This document shows, in pieces, positions 16,888-25,460 of a DNA stretch of 64,000 nt. The translations under genes were made by a program, and so were the position numbers. Position 1 is the stretch's first letter, and every line of letters starts with the position of its first letter. Below the pieces are notes generated by a model that saw only the letters and a program-made list of their open reading frames with translations, did no database searches and had not been told where the DNA came from. The stretch is from assembly GCA_003598085.1 (NCBI GenBank), contig QZKU01000144.1, positions 13,265 through 77,264 on the forward strand, given 5' to 3'. The DNA comes from Candidatus Abyssobacteria bacterium SURF_5 (GTDB lineage: Bacteria; Abyssobacteria; SURF-5).

Positions 16888-17733
16888 TTACGCGTACGAA
16901 TGCAGGCCCGAGAGGATGAAATTGACGCCGAAATACGTGAAGATCACGGCCAGAAAGCCCACGATCGAGCCGACCGCCGTAAACATGTTCAGGTCCTTGA
17001 TGCCGAACCGGCCCGATACATACTTGAAGTGGATGATGATCGCATAAATGATCCACGTGATCAGCGACCAGGTTTCCTTCGGGTCCCAGCTCCAGTAAGT
17101 GCCCCAGGCTTCGTTCGCCCAGACGGCCCCCGTGATGATGCCGATCCCGAGGAAGAGGAACCCGAAACGAATCGATTCATAATTGAAAGATTGGAGCACC
17201 TTTTTCAGCTCCGCCTCTTTGCCGGTCCCGCCTTTTACGGGAGAACGCTCCCCCTTCAGCTTCAGAACCACATATACAGCGCTCACACCCGCCGAAATGG
17301 CAAAAGCGGCGTATCCGATGAAGCAGGTGATGACGTGATACGTCAACCAATTGCTTTGCAGCGCGGGAACAAGCGGTTCAATCGCATCATTAAAAAATGA
17401 AGCCGCCGCAAGGGCGGTGACCGCCAGGATCGCCGCGAGCGCGCCGACCACGCGTATCTTGTAGACATATTCCAAGACAAGATAGATGAGGATAATCGAC
17501 CAAGAGAACAGCATGAGCGACTCGTACATATTGCTGAACGGCGGCCTCTGAGCCTCCTGCCAGCGCAGGAGGATCGCGACGGTCATGAGAACGAGGCCCA
17601 GAAGCAGGCTCATCGTGCCGGTATATCCGAAAACTTTGCCCAGGCTCTCTCTGCGCGTGAAATTATTGACTGCGTAGACGAACGAAGCCAATATCATTGT
17701 TAAAAATGAGATATTTACCAGAGAATTACTCAT
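16888..17733 (-). CDS. ccsA: cytochrome c biogenesis protein CcsA/CcsB (heme export and ligation)
   Basis: 281 residues, almost all membrane helices. The hallmark tryptophan-rich heme-handling motif WGTYWSWDPKETWSL is at about 218-232, with conserved histidines flanking it (TYHVITCFIGY near 130 and IIIHFKYVSG near 245). Together with ResB it forms the System II cytochrome c synthase, which brings heme across the inner membrane and attaches it to CXXCH of apocytochromes. The start overlaps the resB stop by 8 bp, so the two are co-translated. Confidence 0.92.
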   Translation of the reverse strand: MSNSLVNISFLTMILASFVYAVNNFTRRESLGKVFGYTGTMSLLLGLVLMTVAILLRWQEAQRPPFSNMYESLMLFSWSIILIYLVLEYVYKIRVVGALAAILAVTALAAASFFNDAIEPLVPALQSNWLTYHVITCFIGYAAFAISAGVSAVYVVLKLKGERSPVKGGTGKEAELKKVLQSFNYESIRFGFLFLGIGIITGAVWANEAWGTYWSWDPKETWSLITWIIYAIIIHFKYVSGRFGIKDLNMFTAVGSIVGFLAVIFTYFGVNFILSGLHSYA

Positions 17734-19567
17734 ATTTTGCTGCTCCTATCGCTTCTCGACCGTCCGCAGAAAGTTGTTCGGCCCTTGCGGCCCTTGATTT
17801 CCTGACGAGGGGATTGACGTAGAAGATGACAATCATCCCCAACGTCATAACAATGAAACCGATATACACCAGCGTGACGCCGGGGTCTTTTTTCACCTGT
17901 AGTCCGCTCCAACTCGAACGCTCGGAGTCGTAAGACGACTGGTAGAACGTGTAGCCGCCGTATCTCAGCGGGTCGTTCACCTCGATCTTCTTCTCGGCCA
18001 CCACCTTGCCGTCATTTATTACCTGCAGGATGCTGAAGTAGTCTTTTACCATATCTTCCTGCTGAAACACCATTTTATAACCGGGAACATCGATCGGATT
18101 ACCTTCCCACAGATAAACGGGGTCAGCCAAGCTTGACAGCGACAGCTTTATCGCCGGTTGATTCGGCATGTCCGGCCGGTTCTCGATCGTTCGGTTGATG
18201 TTCGCATTCGCAATAAATCTTTTGGCGGCAAACGTATACGCGATATCCGACACGGTTACCGGCTCGTCGATGTTGATCTCTCTCTTTTCCACCAGTTTTC
18301 CATCACGCAGGACCGCCAGAACGGGAGCGCTGCCCTGCGGATTCAGCACGAGCAGCAATCGAGAGGCATCAGCCTGATGCGGGTCCATCCGGTATTTCAT
18401 CTCAAATGGCGCATCGGCGCTCGCATGCATCGAGGGAAACTTCGCGAAGAGCCACTGCTCCTGGCTGAATTCGTTCGGACCGGTGACTCTGACCTGGAGC
18501 GCCGGATTGTTCGGCTGATCGGAGCGGGAAACTACCTCTCGCCCCGGATTGATGACAAAATCCGGCACGTACCGAAGAACTTCGAGGGTGTATCCGGTAT
18601 CGCCGATCTTGTGTTTCGCGCCTACTTCGGTGGAGTATGTTCTCTTTTCGGATTCGCCCGGAAACGTGATCTCTATTTGGCTGCCGCTCTTAGGACGCGC
18701 CGTCAGCAGCTTGATCTTCTCTTCAATGTCATTTTCACTCTCAACAACGAGGTAGAGTACCCCGAGGCCCGAACGCCCAAAGGTATACGGTCGCTCGATT
18801 TGCGATATCACGTACGCCTGTCTCTCAGTTCCGTCTCCAGACAACGTGAATTCCATGGCAGCCATGCCGGTTTCCTGAGGTCCTTCAGTTATGGAGGTGA
18901 CCATCGAAGCATGGGGAAGGAATTCTTCCACCACGATTGTCTCGGCATTTGCGGATTTGACGCCGGCTCGCGAGAGCAGGCCCGACCACGCCGATTGCGG
19001 AAGGGCGACAGTCTTCCCCTCGTCGAGCGAAAAGCTCTTTTGTTTTCCGGATTTCACGTCCAAAACGAACAGGCGGTTTGCCGGCTCCTCGCGCAGGTCC
19101 AGGATGAAATCGGCCAGTTTTAGCTGGAACGGCAAAGTCTCCATTTTCTGGGTGGCCCGCCCGATGCTGATCTGGTCGGTGGTCTCGCCCTCGTGTATCA
19201 CCATGAATCCCTTGATTCCGAAGATCGCGCCGGCGAGTGCGCCCAACAAAATGAACAGCAGCCCGAAGTGAGTCATCATCGCGCCGGCCCGGTTCCACCG
19301 CAGCTTGAAGCGGCTGACCGTGCACGCCAGCGTGTTCAATCCCAGGAGAACCAGCAGAATGACGAATCGCGGGTCATGATACACATCATAAAACCCGAGA
19401 AACCGGAAAATGCGGTCCCATGTCGGCCCGTATACCTCTGCATATTGATTCGGGTCCTGCGCGTTCTGCAATACGATCGTACCCACAACCGATGGGATCA
19501 GGATCAAGACGAACAATACAATGGTTAGCTTGACTGAACAGAAAAACTTCCAAACTTTGCCTAGCAT
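17726..19567 (-). CDS. resB: cytochrome c biogenesis protein ResB (Ccs1)
   Basis: 613 residues. Three N-terminal transmembrane helices lie within the first ~120 residues (LTIVLFVLILIPSVVGTIVLQ; FVILLVLLGLNTLACTVSRFK; HFGLLFILLGALAGAIFGIKG). A large periplasmic domain follows to about 560, with a last helix near VTLVYIGFIVMTLGMIVIFYVNP. ILLVLLGLNTLACT and YTFYQSSYD are typical of the family. It is the partner of CcsA in System II cytochrome c maturation and is thought to deliver heme and reduced apocytochrome. SD CAGGAG before ATG 19567, with a TATAAT 24 bp before the start codon. Confidence 0.92.
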   Translation of the reverse strand: MLGKVWKFFCSVKLTIVLFVLILIPSVVGTIVLQNAQDPNQYAEVYGPTWDRIFRFLGFYDVYHDPRFVILLVLLGLNTLACTVSRFKLRWNRAGAMMTHFGLLFILLGALAGAIFGIKGFMVIHEGETTDQISIGRATQKMETLPFQLKLADFILDLREEPANRLFVLDVKSGKQKSFSLDEGKTVALPQSAWSGLLSRAGVKSANAETIVVEEFLPHASMVTSITEGPQETGMAAMEFTLSGDGTERQAYVISQIERPYTFGRSGLGVLYLVVESENDIEEKIKLLTARPKSGSQIEITFPGESEKRTYSTEVGAKHKIGDTGYTLEVLRYVPDFVINPGREVVSRSDQPNNPALQVRVTGPNEFSQEQWLFAKFPSMHASADAPFEMKYRMDPHQADASRLLLVLNPQGSAPVLAVLRDGKLVEKREINIDEPVTVSDIAYTFAAKRFIANANINRTIENRPDMPNQPAIKLSLSSLADPVYLWEGNPIDVPGYKMVFQQEDMVKDYFSILQVINDGKVVAEKKIEVNDPLRYGGYTFYQSSYDSERSSWSGLQVKKDPGVTLVYIGFIVMTLGMIVIFYVNPLVRKSRAARAEQLSADGREAIGAAKYE

Positions 19568-19590
19568 TTTTTCTCCTGGTTAACTTTTAT

Positions 19591-19620
19591 ATTATACCAT
19601 GCCATGCATGAGTATCTGAA
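19591..19620 (-). promoter_or_regulatory. probable promoter of resB-ccsA
   Basis: On the minus strand TATAAT at 19596-19591 and TTCAGA 18 bp further upstream, in a low-GC stretch just before the resB SD. The -10 is perfect, the -35 weak. Confidence 0.45.
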
Positions 19621-19999
19621 GCTCGCGATCTGGCTGGAGGATTTCAAGCGGGATTAACCTTGACATCCTTCTCCCTTCACATGCAAATATGACCTGAAGA
19701 AAACAAGTGAGCAAGTGCTTTGCCAACACCTGTTTCTCTCCCCCGCTTCACGGCGGCCCAATCCTTCATTCACGCCTTTGCCCGATCAACAGATGCGTTA
19801 CCCGCTGTAATCAGCGAACATACACGATACAGCCGGGAGCCTCGTCCAGGGAAAAAGGCAACCGCCGGCCTTGACGGCAAATCCTCCCAAAAAGACACGT
19901 GTTTGTTTTCCACTACGACAGCATGCGCCCGCGCTGAAAACATACAGCGCGAACAGCGAGAGATGAGCAGGAGGGGGAACCTTTTGAGCGGGAACGAAT
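19621..19999. other. intergenic region without recognisable genes
   Basis: Between the resB promoter and the 3' end of the polyprenyl synthase gene. Short open frames exist on both strands, but none has an SD, a family motif or coding-like composition. No tRNA or repeat was recognised. Confidence 0.5.
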
Positions 20000-20995
20000 C
20001 TACCTTTCTCGCGCCACGATATAATCGCAGAGGTCGACCATCGATTTCTTGTATTCGGAATCCGGAAAAACGTCAAGGGCGCGCTTGGCCTGTGCGGTGA
20101 AATCGCGCGCCACCTCGATGCAATATTCGTCCGCGGCGCAGGTGCGGACGATTTCGCACAGCCAATTCTTATCTTTTTCCTCGAGTCGGCGCTCGTGCAG
20201 GATTTTCTTTATTCTGTCGCCGTCACGCTTGTCGAGCCGGCTCAGCAGGCAAATGGTCGGCAAGGTTGCCTTGCCTTCTCGGATATCGCAGAGTATCGGT
20301 TTACCCAATTTTTCCTCGCCGGCCACAAAATCGAGCAGGTCGTCAACGATTTGAAATGCCATGCCGAAGTTGTAACCGAAAGCGTGCATTGCATCCACCG
20401 TCTCGGCCGGTTCTCCGATGAGCTGAACCGGCATCTTGCAGACAGCCCCCATGAGCGAACTGGTTTTATGCTCGATGATGCTGAAATAATCCCGTTCGCT
20501 GATGATGCCTTCGGAGCGGGCGGTGATCTGATGGAGTTCTCCTTCAGACATGTGTTTGATCGCCGTCATCATCGTGCGCATGATGCCGGAATTATGATTG
20601 TCGCTGAGAACGTACAGCGCCTGTGAAATGATGTAATCTCCGAGGAGAACCGCAACCTTATCGTGCCAACGGGCGTTAACCGACTCCGAGCCGCGCCGCA
20701 TTTTGGCGCCGTCAACAACGTCATCATGGATCAGGCTCGCGAAATGCGTCATCTCGCTGGCCACCGCGATATCAATCAAGAAGGCGTCGTTTTTGCCTCC
20801 CGCCGCCATTCCGGTCAGCAGCGCCAAAGCCGGACGTATCTGCTTTCCCTCGACAACTGTCTTCTCGAACCCGATTCCACTGATTAAACTAAAAGCATCC
20901 CGCAGATGCCCGAGCAGGTTCTTCCTGACCGCCTCCAGTTCTCTTGAAATCGGCTGATAAATCGTAGATAAACTCACGTCCTGTGAAAGCTGCAT
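20000..20995 (-). CDS. trans-polyprenyl diphosphate synthase
   Basis: 331 residues, a long-chain (E)-prenyl diphosphate synthase of the IspB/HepT type. The first aspartate-rich motif is HDDVVDGAKMRRG (DDVVD at 91-95) and the second is FQIVDDLLDF (about 217-222); both are needed for Mg-diphosphate binding. It condenses IPP units onto an allylic diphosphate to make the quinone side chain. The residue just before the first DDxxD region is small, fitting long-chain products, but chain length cannot be stated. The product would feed the UbiA-type prenyltransferase at 48.6 kb. A probable promoter lies at 21152-21181. Confidence 0.88.
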   Translation of the reverse strand: MQLSQDVSLSTIYQPISRELEAVRKNLLGHLRDAFSLISGIGFEKTVVEGKQIRPALALLTGMAAGGKNDAFLIDIAVASEMTHFASLIHDDVVDGAKMRRGSESVNARWHDKVAVLLGDYIISQALYVLSDNHNSGIMRTMMTAIKHMSEGELHQITARSEGIISERDYFSIIEHKTSSLMGAVCKMPVQLIGEPAETVDAMHAFGYNFGMAFQIVDDLLDFVAGEEKLGKPILCDIREGKATLPTICLLSRLDKRDGDRIKKILHERRLEEKDKNWLCEIVRTCAADEYCIEVARDFTAQAKRALDVFPDSEYKKSMVDLCDYIVARER

Positions 20996-21151
20996 GGACA
21001 GTCTCCGCTTCTACTCGAAATCCGATTTTTTGGGTACTGAGAATCTCTCCGACGATTGCGCCGGGCCCAAGGCAAAAAATGCGATAAATCAATCGCCGGA
21101 CAGATCGACCGACCCTGGAGGTAACTCTTGGGCAACAGACGAATTCGCATT

Positions 21152-21181
21152 ATTTTAGCACATTATCGAGGAGCGCGTCAA
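21152..21181 (-). promoter_or_regulatory. probable promoter of the polyprenyl synthase gene
   Basis: On the minus strand TTGACG (21181-21176), an 18-bp spacer and TAAAAT (21157-21152). It would give a leader of about 150 nt before ATG 20995. Confidence 0.45.
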
Positions 21182-21266
21182 ACAGGTTTTTCCGGAACAC
21201 CCGCACCTGTTCGGCTGCGGAAAAAACCCCTGTAAGGAAGCGATCTCGATCGCCCAGACCGGAAAT

Positions 21267-22655
21267 TTACCGGCTTATCATGTGAATCGCCTGTTTGCGA
21301 ACGGCTTCGTCGGCCTCATGAATGCTCTCGGAGAGGGTGGGATGCGCGTGAATCATTTCCGCGAGCTGTTCGACCGTGATTCCAGCGTGTACGGCGAGCA
21401 CCAGCTCATGAATGATGTCGGTCACATTCGGGCCGATCATGCTGGCGCCAAGCACCTTCTCGGTCTTCTTGTCCGCGACAACCTTCACAAAACCGGTGGT
21501 ATCCTCGATAATCATCGCCTTGCCCAGCGCAGTGAATCGGAATTTGCCGGTTTCCACCTCAAAACCGGCCTCCTTCGCATCATTTTCCTTCAGGCCGACA
21601 CTGGCGATCTCCGGCCGGGTATACACGCAGTACGGGATGGCATCATATGAAAATGTCCGGTCCCCGCCAAGAGCGTTGGCGACCGCCACTGTTCCCTGCA
21701 TGCTCGCGACGTGCGCGAGCATCACTTTTCCCAGAACGTCGCCGACAGCGTAAATGCCGGGCGCGCTCGTCTCCATCTTGTCGTTGACCAGGATAGCGCC
21801 GCGTTCGTCATGGTCCACGCCGGCATCGTCGAGCCCGATCCCTTCGGATACGACCGACCTGCCGACTGCGACCAGCGCCTTCTCGGCCTCGATGACTTCG
21901 CCGCCCTCTGTCGCGGCCTTCACCTTGCCGTCGGACACGTCCATATTCGTGATTTTGGCGCCCGTCAGAATCTTGATGCCGCGTTTCTTGAACTCGCTTT
22001 TCAGTGTCTGCGAGACCTCGCGTTCTTCGGTGGGAATAAGCTGCGGAAGCAGTTCGATAATAGTCACTTCCGAACCGAAATCGCGAAACATGCTTGCGAA
22101 CTCGCAGCCGACGTAGGCGCCGCCAATGATCATGATCGACTTGGGAACCTCTTTCAGGTCGAGCGCCTCGGTGCTCGTTATCACATTGACGCCATCCACC
22201 TTGAACATCGCCGGCCGCATTGCCTGCGAGCCGGTCGCAACGATAATCTTGCCGCTCTCGCCCTTCGCCTGTCCCTGCGGCAGTGTGACGCCGACGCGGC
22301 CGTCGCCAAGTAATCTCCCCTCGCCCTGCACGTACTCGACTTTGTGAGCCTTCAATAGGCTATGGATTCCGCCGACGAGTTTCTGGACAATCGCGTTCTT
22401 GCGTTCGAGCGCCTTCGGGTAAGCGAGCCTGACGTCGGATACCTCCACGCCGAATTTTTCCGCCTCCTTCGTCCTGGCCAATACATCGGCGGTCGCCAAA
22501 AAAGCTTTTGTTGGAATGCACCCCCTGAGCAGGCAGGTGCCGCCGACTTCATCTCGCTCGATAAGCGCTACATGTGCGCCGAGTTGGGCCGCCCTGATCG
22601 CGGAAACGTAACCGCCGGTGCCGCCTCCAATAATCGTGATATCGAATTTCGCCAT
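21267..22655 (-). CDS. lpdA: dihydrolipoyl dehydrogenase
   Basis: 462 residues. The FAD motif is IIGGGTGGYVSAIRAAQLG. The redox-active disulfide GTCLLRGCIPTK has Cys41 and Cys46, with LR where most family members have NV or NR. The NAD motif is IIGGAYVGCEFA. The C-terminal interface motif HAHPTLSE has His438 and Glu443, the catalytic base pair. It reoxidises dihydrolipoamide of 2-oxoacid dehydrogenase or glycine cleavage complexes with NAD. No E1/E2 or gcv genes are adjacent. It lacks an N-terminal HMA domain and the C-terminal Cys pair of mercuric reductase. SD GGAGAAAAGTC. Confidence 0.9.
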   Translation of the reverse strand: MAKFDITIIGGGTGGYVSAIRAAQLGAHVALIERDEVGGTCLLRGCIPTKAFLATADVLARTKEAEKFGVEVSDVRLAYPKALERKNAIVQKLVGGIHSLLKAHKVEYVQGEGRLLGDGRVGVTLPQGQAKGESGKIIVATGSQAMRPAMFKVDGVNVITSTEALDLKEVPKSIMIIGGAYVGCEFASMFRDFGSEVTIIELLPQLIPTEEREVSQTLKSEFKKRGIKILTGAKITNMDVSDGKVKAATEGGEVIEAEKALVAVGRSVVSEGIGLDDAGVDHDERGAILVNDKMETSAPGIYAVGDVLGKVMLAHVASMQGTVAVANALGGDRTFSYDAIPYCVYTRPEIASVGLKENDAKEAGFEVETGKFRFTALGKAMIIEDTTGFVKVVADKKTEKVLGASMIGPNVTDIIHELVLAVHAGITVEQLAEMIHAHPTLSESIHEADEAVRKQAIHMISR

Positions 22656-22758
22656 TGACTTTTCTCCAGTGCAGGGTGTCTCTCGTGCGGCAAGAATAAA
22701 AAACTATAACATTTAATTTTCGTGCAATCTAGCACATGCAGGGAGCGATGTCAATGTA

Positions 22759-24189
22759 TCAGTCGCCGCCGCGCAGCCACTTCTGTATTTCTCTCTCCGA
22801 TGGTTCTATGGGATCGGGAGTGAGGCCGGGGATATACCGGCAGGCCTCATACAGAGCGGCGGCATGATTGCCATGGACGCCGGCAACGTGATGAACGTAC
22901 GGCCCCCGAATGATGCGCTCTTCCCAGAGCGGCCAATCGCCCGTCTCAAACCAGACATACGTGCCTCGGCTCAAGGGGCCGGCGACCGTTTTGCCCTCGC
23001 CGATCAGGAGCGAGTACTCGCCGTGGTCGCCGTCGAATCGGGCGACCGTGACCGGGCCTTCTTTCAACCTGAATTCGCCGCAGCCGGGATAGTTGCCTTC
23101 CATGATGTAGTGGCCGCTGCACGCAAGAGTCGGGCTCTTCTTGTCCTTGAGAGCGAGCGGGAAGTTGCCGCAATGCCAGAGCAGTTCCGCATTGTCGTTC
23201 TCGGGGTGGCGAACGGTGAGATCGGCAAAGAAAACGGATTGCTCCATTCTCGCCGCCGCCTGAAGCAACAAAGCCGTCACCGCACCGTGCACGTCGGTTT
23301 CGCAGGTTACCGGCAAGCCCTCCGCCGTCAAGAGGCCATTGATGAAACAGGGAACGATCCCGAGCGCCGGCTGCATCGCGTTCCAACATTGGAGCGCGAT
23401 CGCGTTTAGTTCGCGCTCCTTTGCCCATTCCTTCAGCACCCTCTTGAGACCGACCATCGCCTGGAGCGCTTCTTCCGAGCAATCGGTTGTATCGACGGCC
23501 GCCTTGATCGATTTGACCTCGTTGACAACCGCTTTCCGATGATCTTTCACGATAGCGCGAGCGCGATCAGCCATCTCGGAAAGCGCCACGGGCGCCACCT
23601 CGATGCCGAACCGCTCGAGAAGCTCGCCCTCGTTATACATCATCGTCCAGAAAGCGCCCGGCCGGGGCGCAACCTGCCCGATGCGCATGCGCCGGAATGC
23701 GTTCGCGGCGGAGGCGGCGGAAACGAAGGTGCGAAACCCCCTCTCGAAGACCGGCTCATCGAGACGACTGTTTACGATATAGGTGAAGGGGACGTTCATT
23801 CGGCGCAGCACCTTGCTCGTGGCGAACAAGCCGCACTGAGTATCGCGCAGGCGCAGGCCGTCGGGGCTGGGCGCATCATCTCGCGGTCCCCATAACAGCA
23901 GCGGAACCCCGAGCATCTTGCCCAATTTCGCGACGGCATCCTCGGAACCGAAATTGCAGTGCGGCACGAAAACGGCATCCACGTATTCATGCCGGAACTT
24001 CTTGAAAACATCGTTCACCTGATCAAGATTGAAAAGGAGCCCCTCGTCGTTCAACCAGTCGATATCCACAACATCGATGCCGAATGACTTGAGCTTCTTC
24101 AGAATCAATTTCCGATATTTGCCGGCTTCTTCCTTGCTGAAAGTGACCCGGCGCGTCGGCGCATACCCGAGCCTGAATCTCTTGCCGTT
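22759..24189 (-). CDS. L-fucose/L-arabinose isomerase-like protein
   Basis: Start set at ATG 24189, behind the strong SD GGAAAGGAG; the frame continues upstream to 24261 without another signal. 476 residues. The first ~170 residues (RLGYAPTRR, VDIDWLNDEG, AVFVPHCNFGSEDAVAKLGKMLGVPLLLWGPRD) form the Rossmann-like domains of the fucose/arabinose isomerase family. Around 280-340 comes ECW/CWNAMQPALGIVPCFINGLLTAEGLPVTCETDVHGAVTALLL, where the glutamate and aspartate of CETDVHG resemble the metal site. The C-terminus HHVAGVHGNHAAALYEACRYIPGL is also typical. It probably isomerises an unknown aldose, or is a divergent non-sugar member. Monocistronic by appearance. Confidence 0.7.
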   Translation of the reverse strand, partial: NGKRFRLGYAPTRRVTFSKEEAGKYRKLILKKLKSFGIDVVDIDWLNDEGLLFNLDQVNDVFKKFRHEYVDAVFVPHCNFGSEDAVAKLGKMLGVPLLLWGPRDDAPSPDGLRLRDTQCGLFATSKVLRRMNVPFTYIVNSRLDEPVFERGFRTFVSAASAANAFRRMRIGQVAPRPGAFWTMMYNEGELLERFGIEVAPVALSEMADRARAIVKDHRKAVVNEVKSIKAAVDTTDCSEEALQAMVGLKRVLKEWAKERELNAIALQCWNAMQPALGIVPCFINGLLTAEGLPVTCETDVHGAVTALLLQAAARMEQSVFFADLTVRHPENDNAELLWHCGNFPLALKDKKSPTLACSGHYIMEGNYPGCGEFRLKEGPVTVARFDGDHGEYSLLIGEGKTVAGPLSRGTYVWFETGDWPLWEERIIRGPYVHHVAGVHGNHAAALYEACRYIPGLTPDPIEPSEREIQKWLRGGD

Positions 24190-24227
24190 CATAAAGCTCC
24201 TTTCCAATGGGGTCAGTCTTACATTAT

Positions 24228-24350
24228 GATTCTGCTGCAAAACCCTCACTCTCGGGTTCAACCGCGCTATGGTAGGTGCGAATTTATTCGCACATTCAAG
24301 ACTGGCCGAATGAATTCGGCCCTACCAAAGGGGGGCTCTGCAGTGGAATC
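24228..24350 (+). repeat. MITE-like palindromic repeat, copy A
   Basis: About 123 bp. The ends are near-perfect terminal inverted repeats (GATTCTGCTGCAAAACCC against GATTCCACTGCAGAGCCC on the other strand). Inside are two palindromes, GTGCGAATTTATTCGCAC and GGCCGAATGAATTCGGCC, framed by GGTAGG and CCTACC. The whole unit can fold into one long hairpin or cruciform. Copies B and C are at 25260 and 28099. Copy A lies between the MerB-like and isomerase genes. No coding capacity. Confidence 0.85.
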
Positions 24351-24432
24351 ACATTATTACGTTTTGCTAACGGAAGAAGCTGTTTGCCCCTGAAACGACA
24401 CGTTTCGCTTTTATCTTGGAATCCAGTGCCTG

Positions 24433-25131
24433 TTACGGCACCCAGAACGGCCCGGTTTTTCCGATCTCCCGCAGCGTGTTGAAGAATTCGGGCATGAATT
24501 CCTGCATGCGCGAAATGTAATCCGGCTCCATTCGCTTGCGGAAAAAATCGATCGAGAACAGTTTTACCAGGTCCGCCACCGGTATGATGCCCGCCTCGGT
24601 CGCGGGATCAAACTGCTTCCAGTTTCTCAGATGTTCTTCCGACCGGAAGAAGTTCATCGTGCTTCAGGCAAAGCCCGGATCTTGCATCCACGAGAAGAAC
24701 GGAACGGAGACATGCCCGATGATCTCTTCAGGCTGTTTCTTGAGGATTTGACCGTCCTTGACCTCGACGTGGATCGGCTCGCCGCAATCGAGACAGGGAG
24801 AATCAATATTAATGATCTTGCCCGGAAAAAGCCAGCAGACTGCCAGCGACTCGAATGCTCACTGGCCAAACCATTTCTGAAGGCCGTCAATCGTGATTCG
24901 GTACTGGTTCTGCAGGTTGTGAAACGGGGCCATCGAAACCAGCAGGTCGGTCTTGGGGTAGAGCCAGCCGGGCACGCCCGAATTGATCAGGTTGTGCAGC
25001 GCCTGGCGCCCCTCCTCCATCGAAACCCCCAACTCCTTCGCGATTTGGGTGTAATGCGGCGCCTGTCCCGTTTCGACCATCCCTCTCATGATGATGTTGA
25101 ACGTTCTGTCCAATTGCGTGGGTTCGGCCAT
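24433..25131 (-). CDS. MerB-like (alkylmercury lyase family) selenoprotein with two in-frame TGA codons
   Basis: One frame runs from ATG 25131 (SD AGGAGG) to TAA 24433, 232 residues, if TGA at 24861-24859 (residue 91) and TGA at 24666-24664 (residue 156) are read as selenocysteine. Residues 8-90 resemble the MerB winged-helix domain and linker (YTQIAKELGVSMEEGRQAL; FHNLQNQYRITIDGLQKW). After it, Sec-AFESLAVCWLFPGKIINIDSPC aligns with E. coli MerB CALDTLIFP...SSHC, placing Sec91 on Cys96, Glu94 on Asp99 and Cys113 on Cys117. Sec156-STMNFFRSEEHLRNW aligns with the Cys159 region CCHVHFFASVPTAEDW. Each TGA is followed by a SECIS-like hairpin. A promoter lies at 25177-25205. MerB cleaves C-Hg bonds; the substrate here is unproven. 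The alternative, a pseudogene with two stops, fits poorly. MerB numbering is from memory. Confidence 0.82.
24634..24651 (-). promoter_or_regulatory. SECIS-like hairpin after the second TGA (Sec156)
   Basis: Minus strand, 12 nt after TGA 24666-24664. UUCUUCC-GGUC-GGAAGAA is a perfect 7-bp stem with a GGUC loop. Bacterial SECIS elements place a stem about 11-13 nt after UGA with a GU/GGU apical loop for SelB; this fits closely. The hairpin is inside the coding region, as required in bacteria. Confidence 0.75.
24831..24847 (-). promoter_or_regulatory. SECIS-like hairpin after the first TGA (Sec91)
   Basis: Minus strand, 11 nt after TGA 24861-24859. GCUGGCA-GUC-UGCUGGC forms 7 pairs (two G-U) around GUC. 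The E. coli fdhF SECIS upper stem, GGUUGCAGGUCUGCACC (from memory), has the same 17-nt length, the same 11-nt distance from UGA and nearly the same apex (GCAGGUCUGC against GCAGUCUGC). Confidence 0.78.
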
Positions 25132-25176
25132 ATGCTCATCCTCCTGTCCTTTGCCGCGACCTTTAAAGCCGCCGAA

Positions 25177-25205
25177 ATTATATGAGGTTTCGCTAACTAT
25201 TTCAA
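25177..25205 (-). promoter_or_regulatory. promoter of the MerB-like selenoprotein gene
   Basis: On the minus strand TTGAAA (25205-25200), exactly 17 bp, TATAAT (25182-25177). The start codon is 45 bp downstream. It is independent of the flanking repeat copy B, which ends 55 bp further upstream. An intact promoter and SD argue that the gene is expressed. Confidence 0.7.
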
Positions 25206-25259
25206 ATCAAACCCGTTTGTGCAACTGAAACAAAGGACAGCCGCCAAAAGTTCATGATA

Positions 25260-25387
25260 GATTCTGCTGCAAAACCCTCACTCTCCGGTTCAACCGCGCT
25301 ATGGTAGGTGCGAATTTATTCGCACATTCAAGTCAAGACTGGCCGAATGAATTCGGCCCTACCAAAGGGGGGTTCTGCAGCGGAATC
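25260..25387 (+). repeat. MITE-like palindromic repeat, copy B
   Basis: Same element and orientation as copy A, with 128 bp because TCAAG is duplicated between the two inner palindromes. Its right terminal repeat GTTCTGCAGCGGAATC is the better match to the left end GATTCTGCTGCAAAAC. With copy A it brackets the MerB-like gene in direct orientation. Confidence 0.85.
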
Positions 25388-25460
25388 CATGAAAAACTCC
25401 TTTTGGTTTATAATATGCAAAATCCGAATAATCCCGGGTCCATCGAATAGGAGGAGAATA

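Noticed and set aside
21267-22655. Mercuric reductase (MerA), because of the MerB-like gene nearby
   Set aside because: No HMA domain and no C-terminal cysteine pair; the HAHPTLSE motif is the lipoamide dehydrogenase type, and an unrelated gene lies between.
24433-24657. Separate 74-residue gene, with a second small gene at 24859-25131
   Set aside because: Both are in the same frame as the 66-codon stretch between them; the joined protein fits MerB along its length, so I annotate one gene with two Sec codons.
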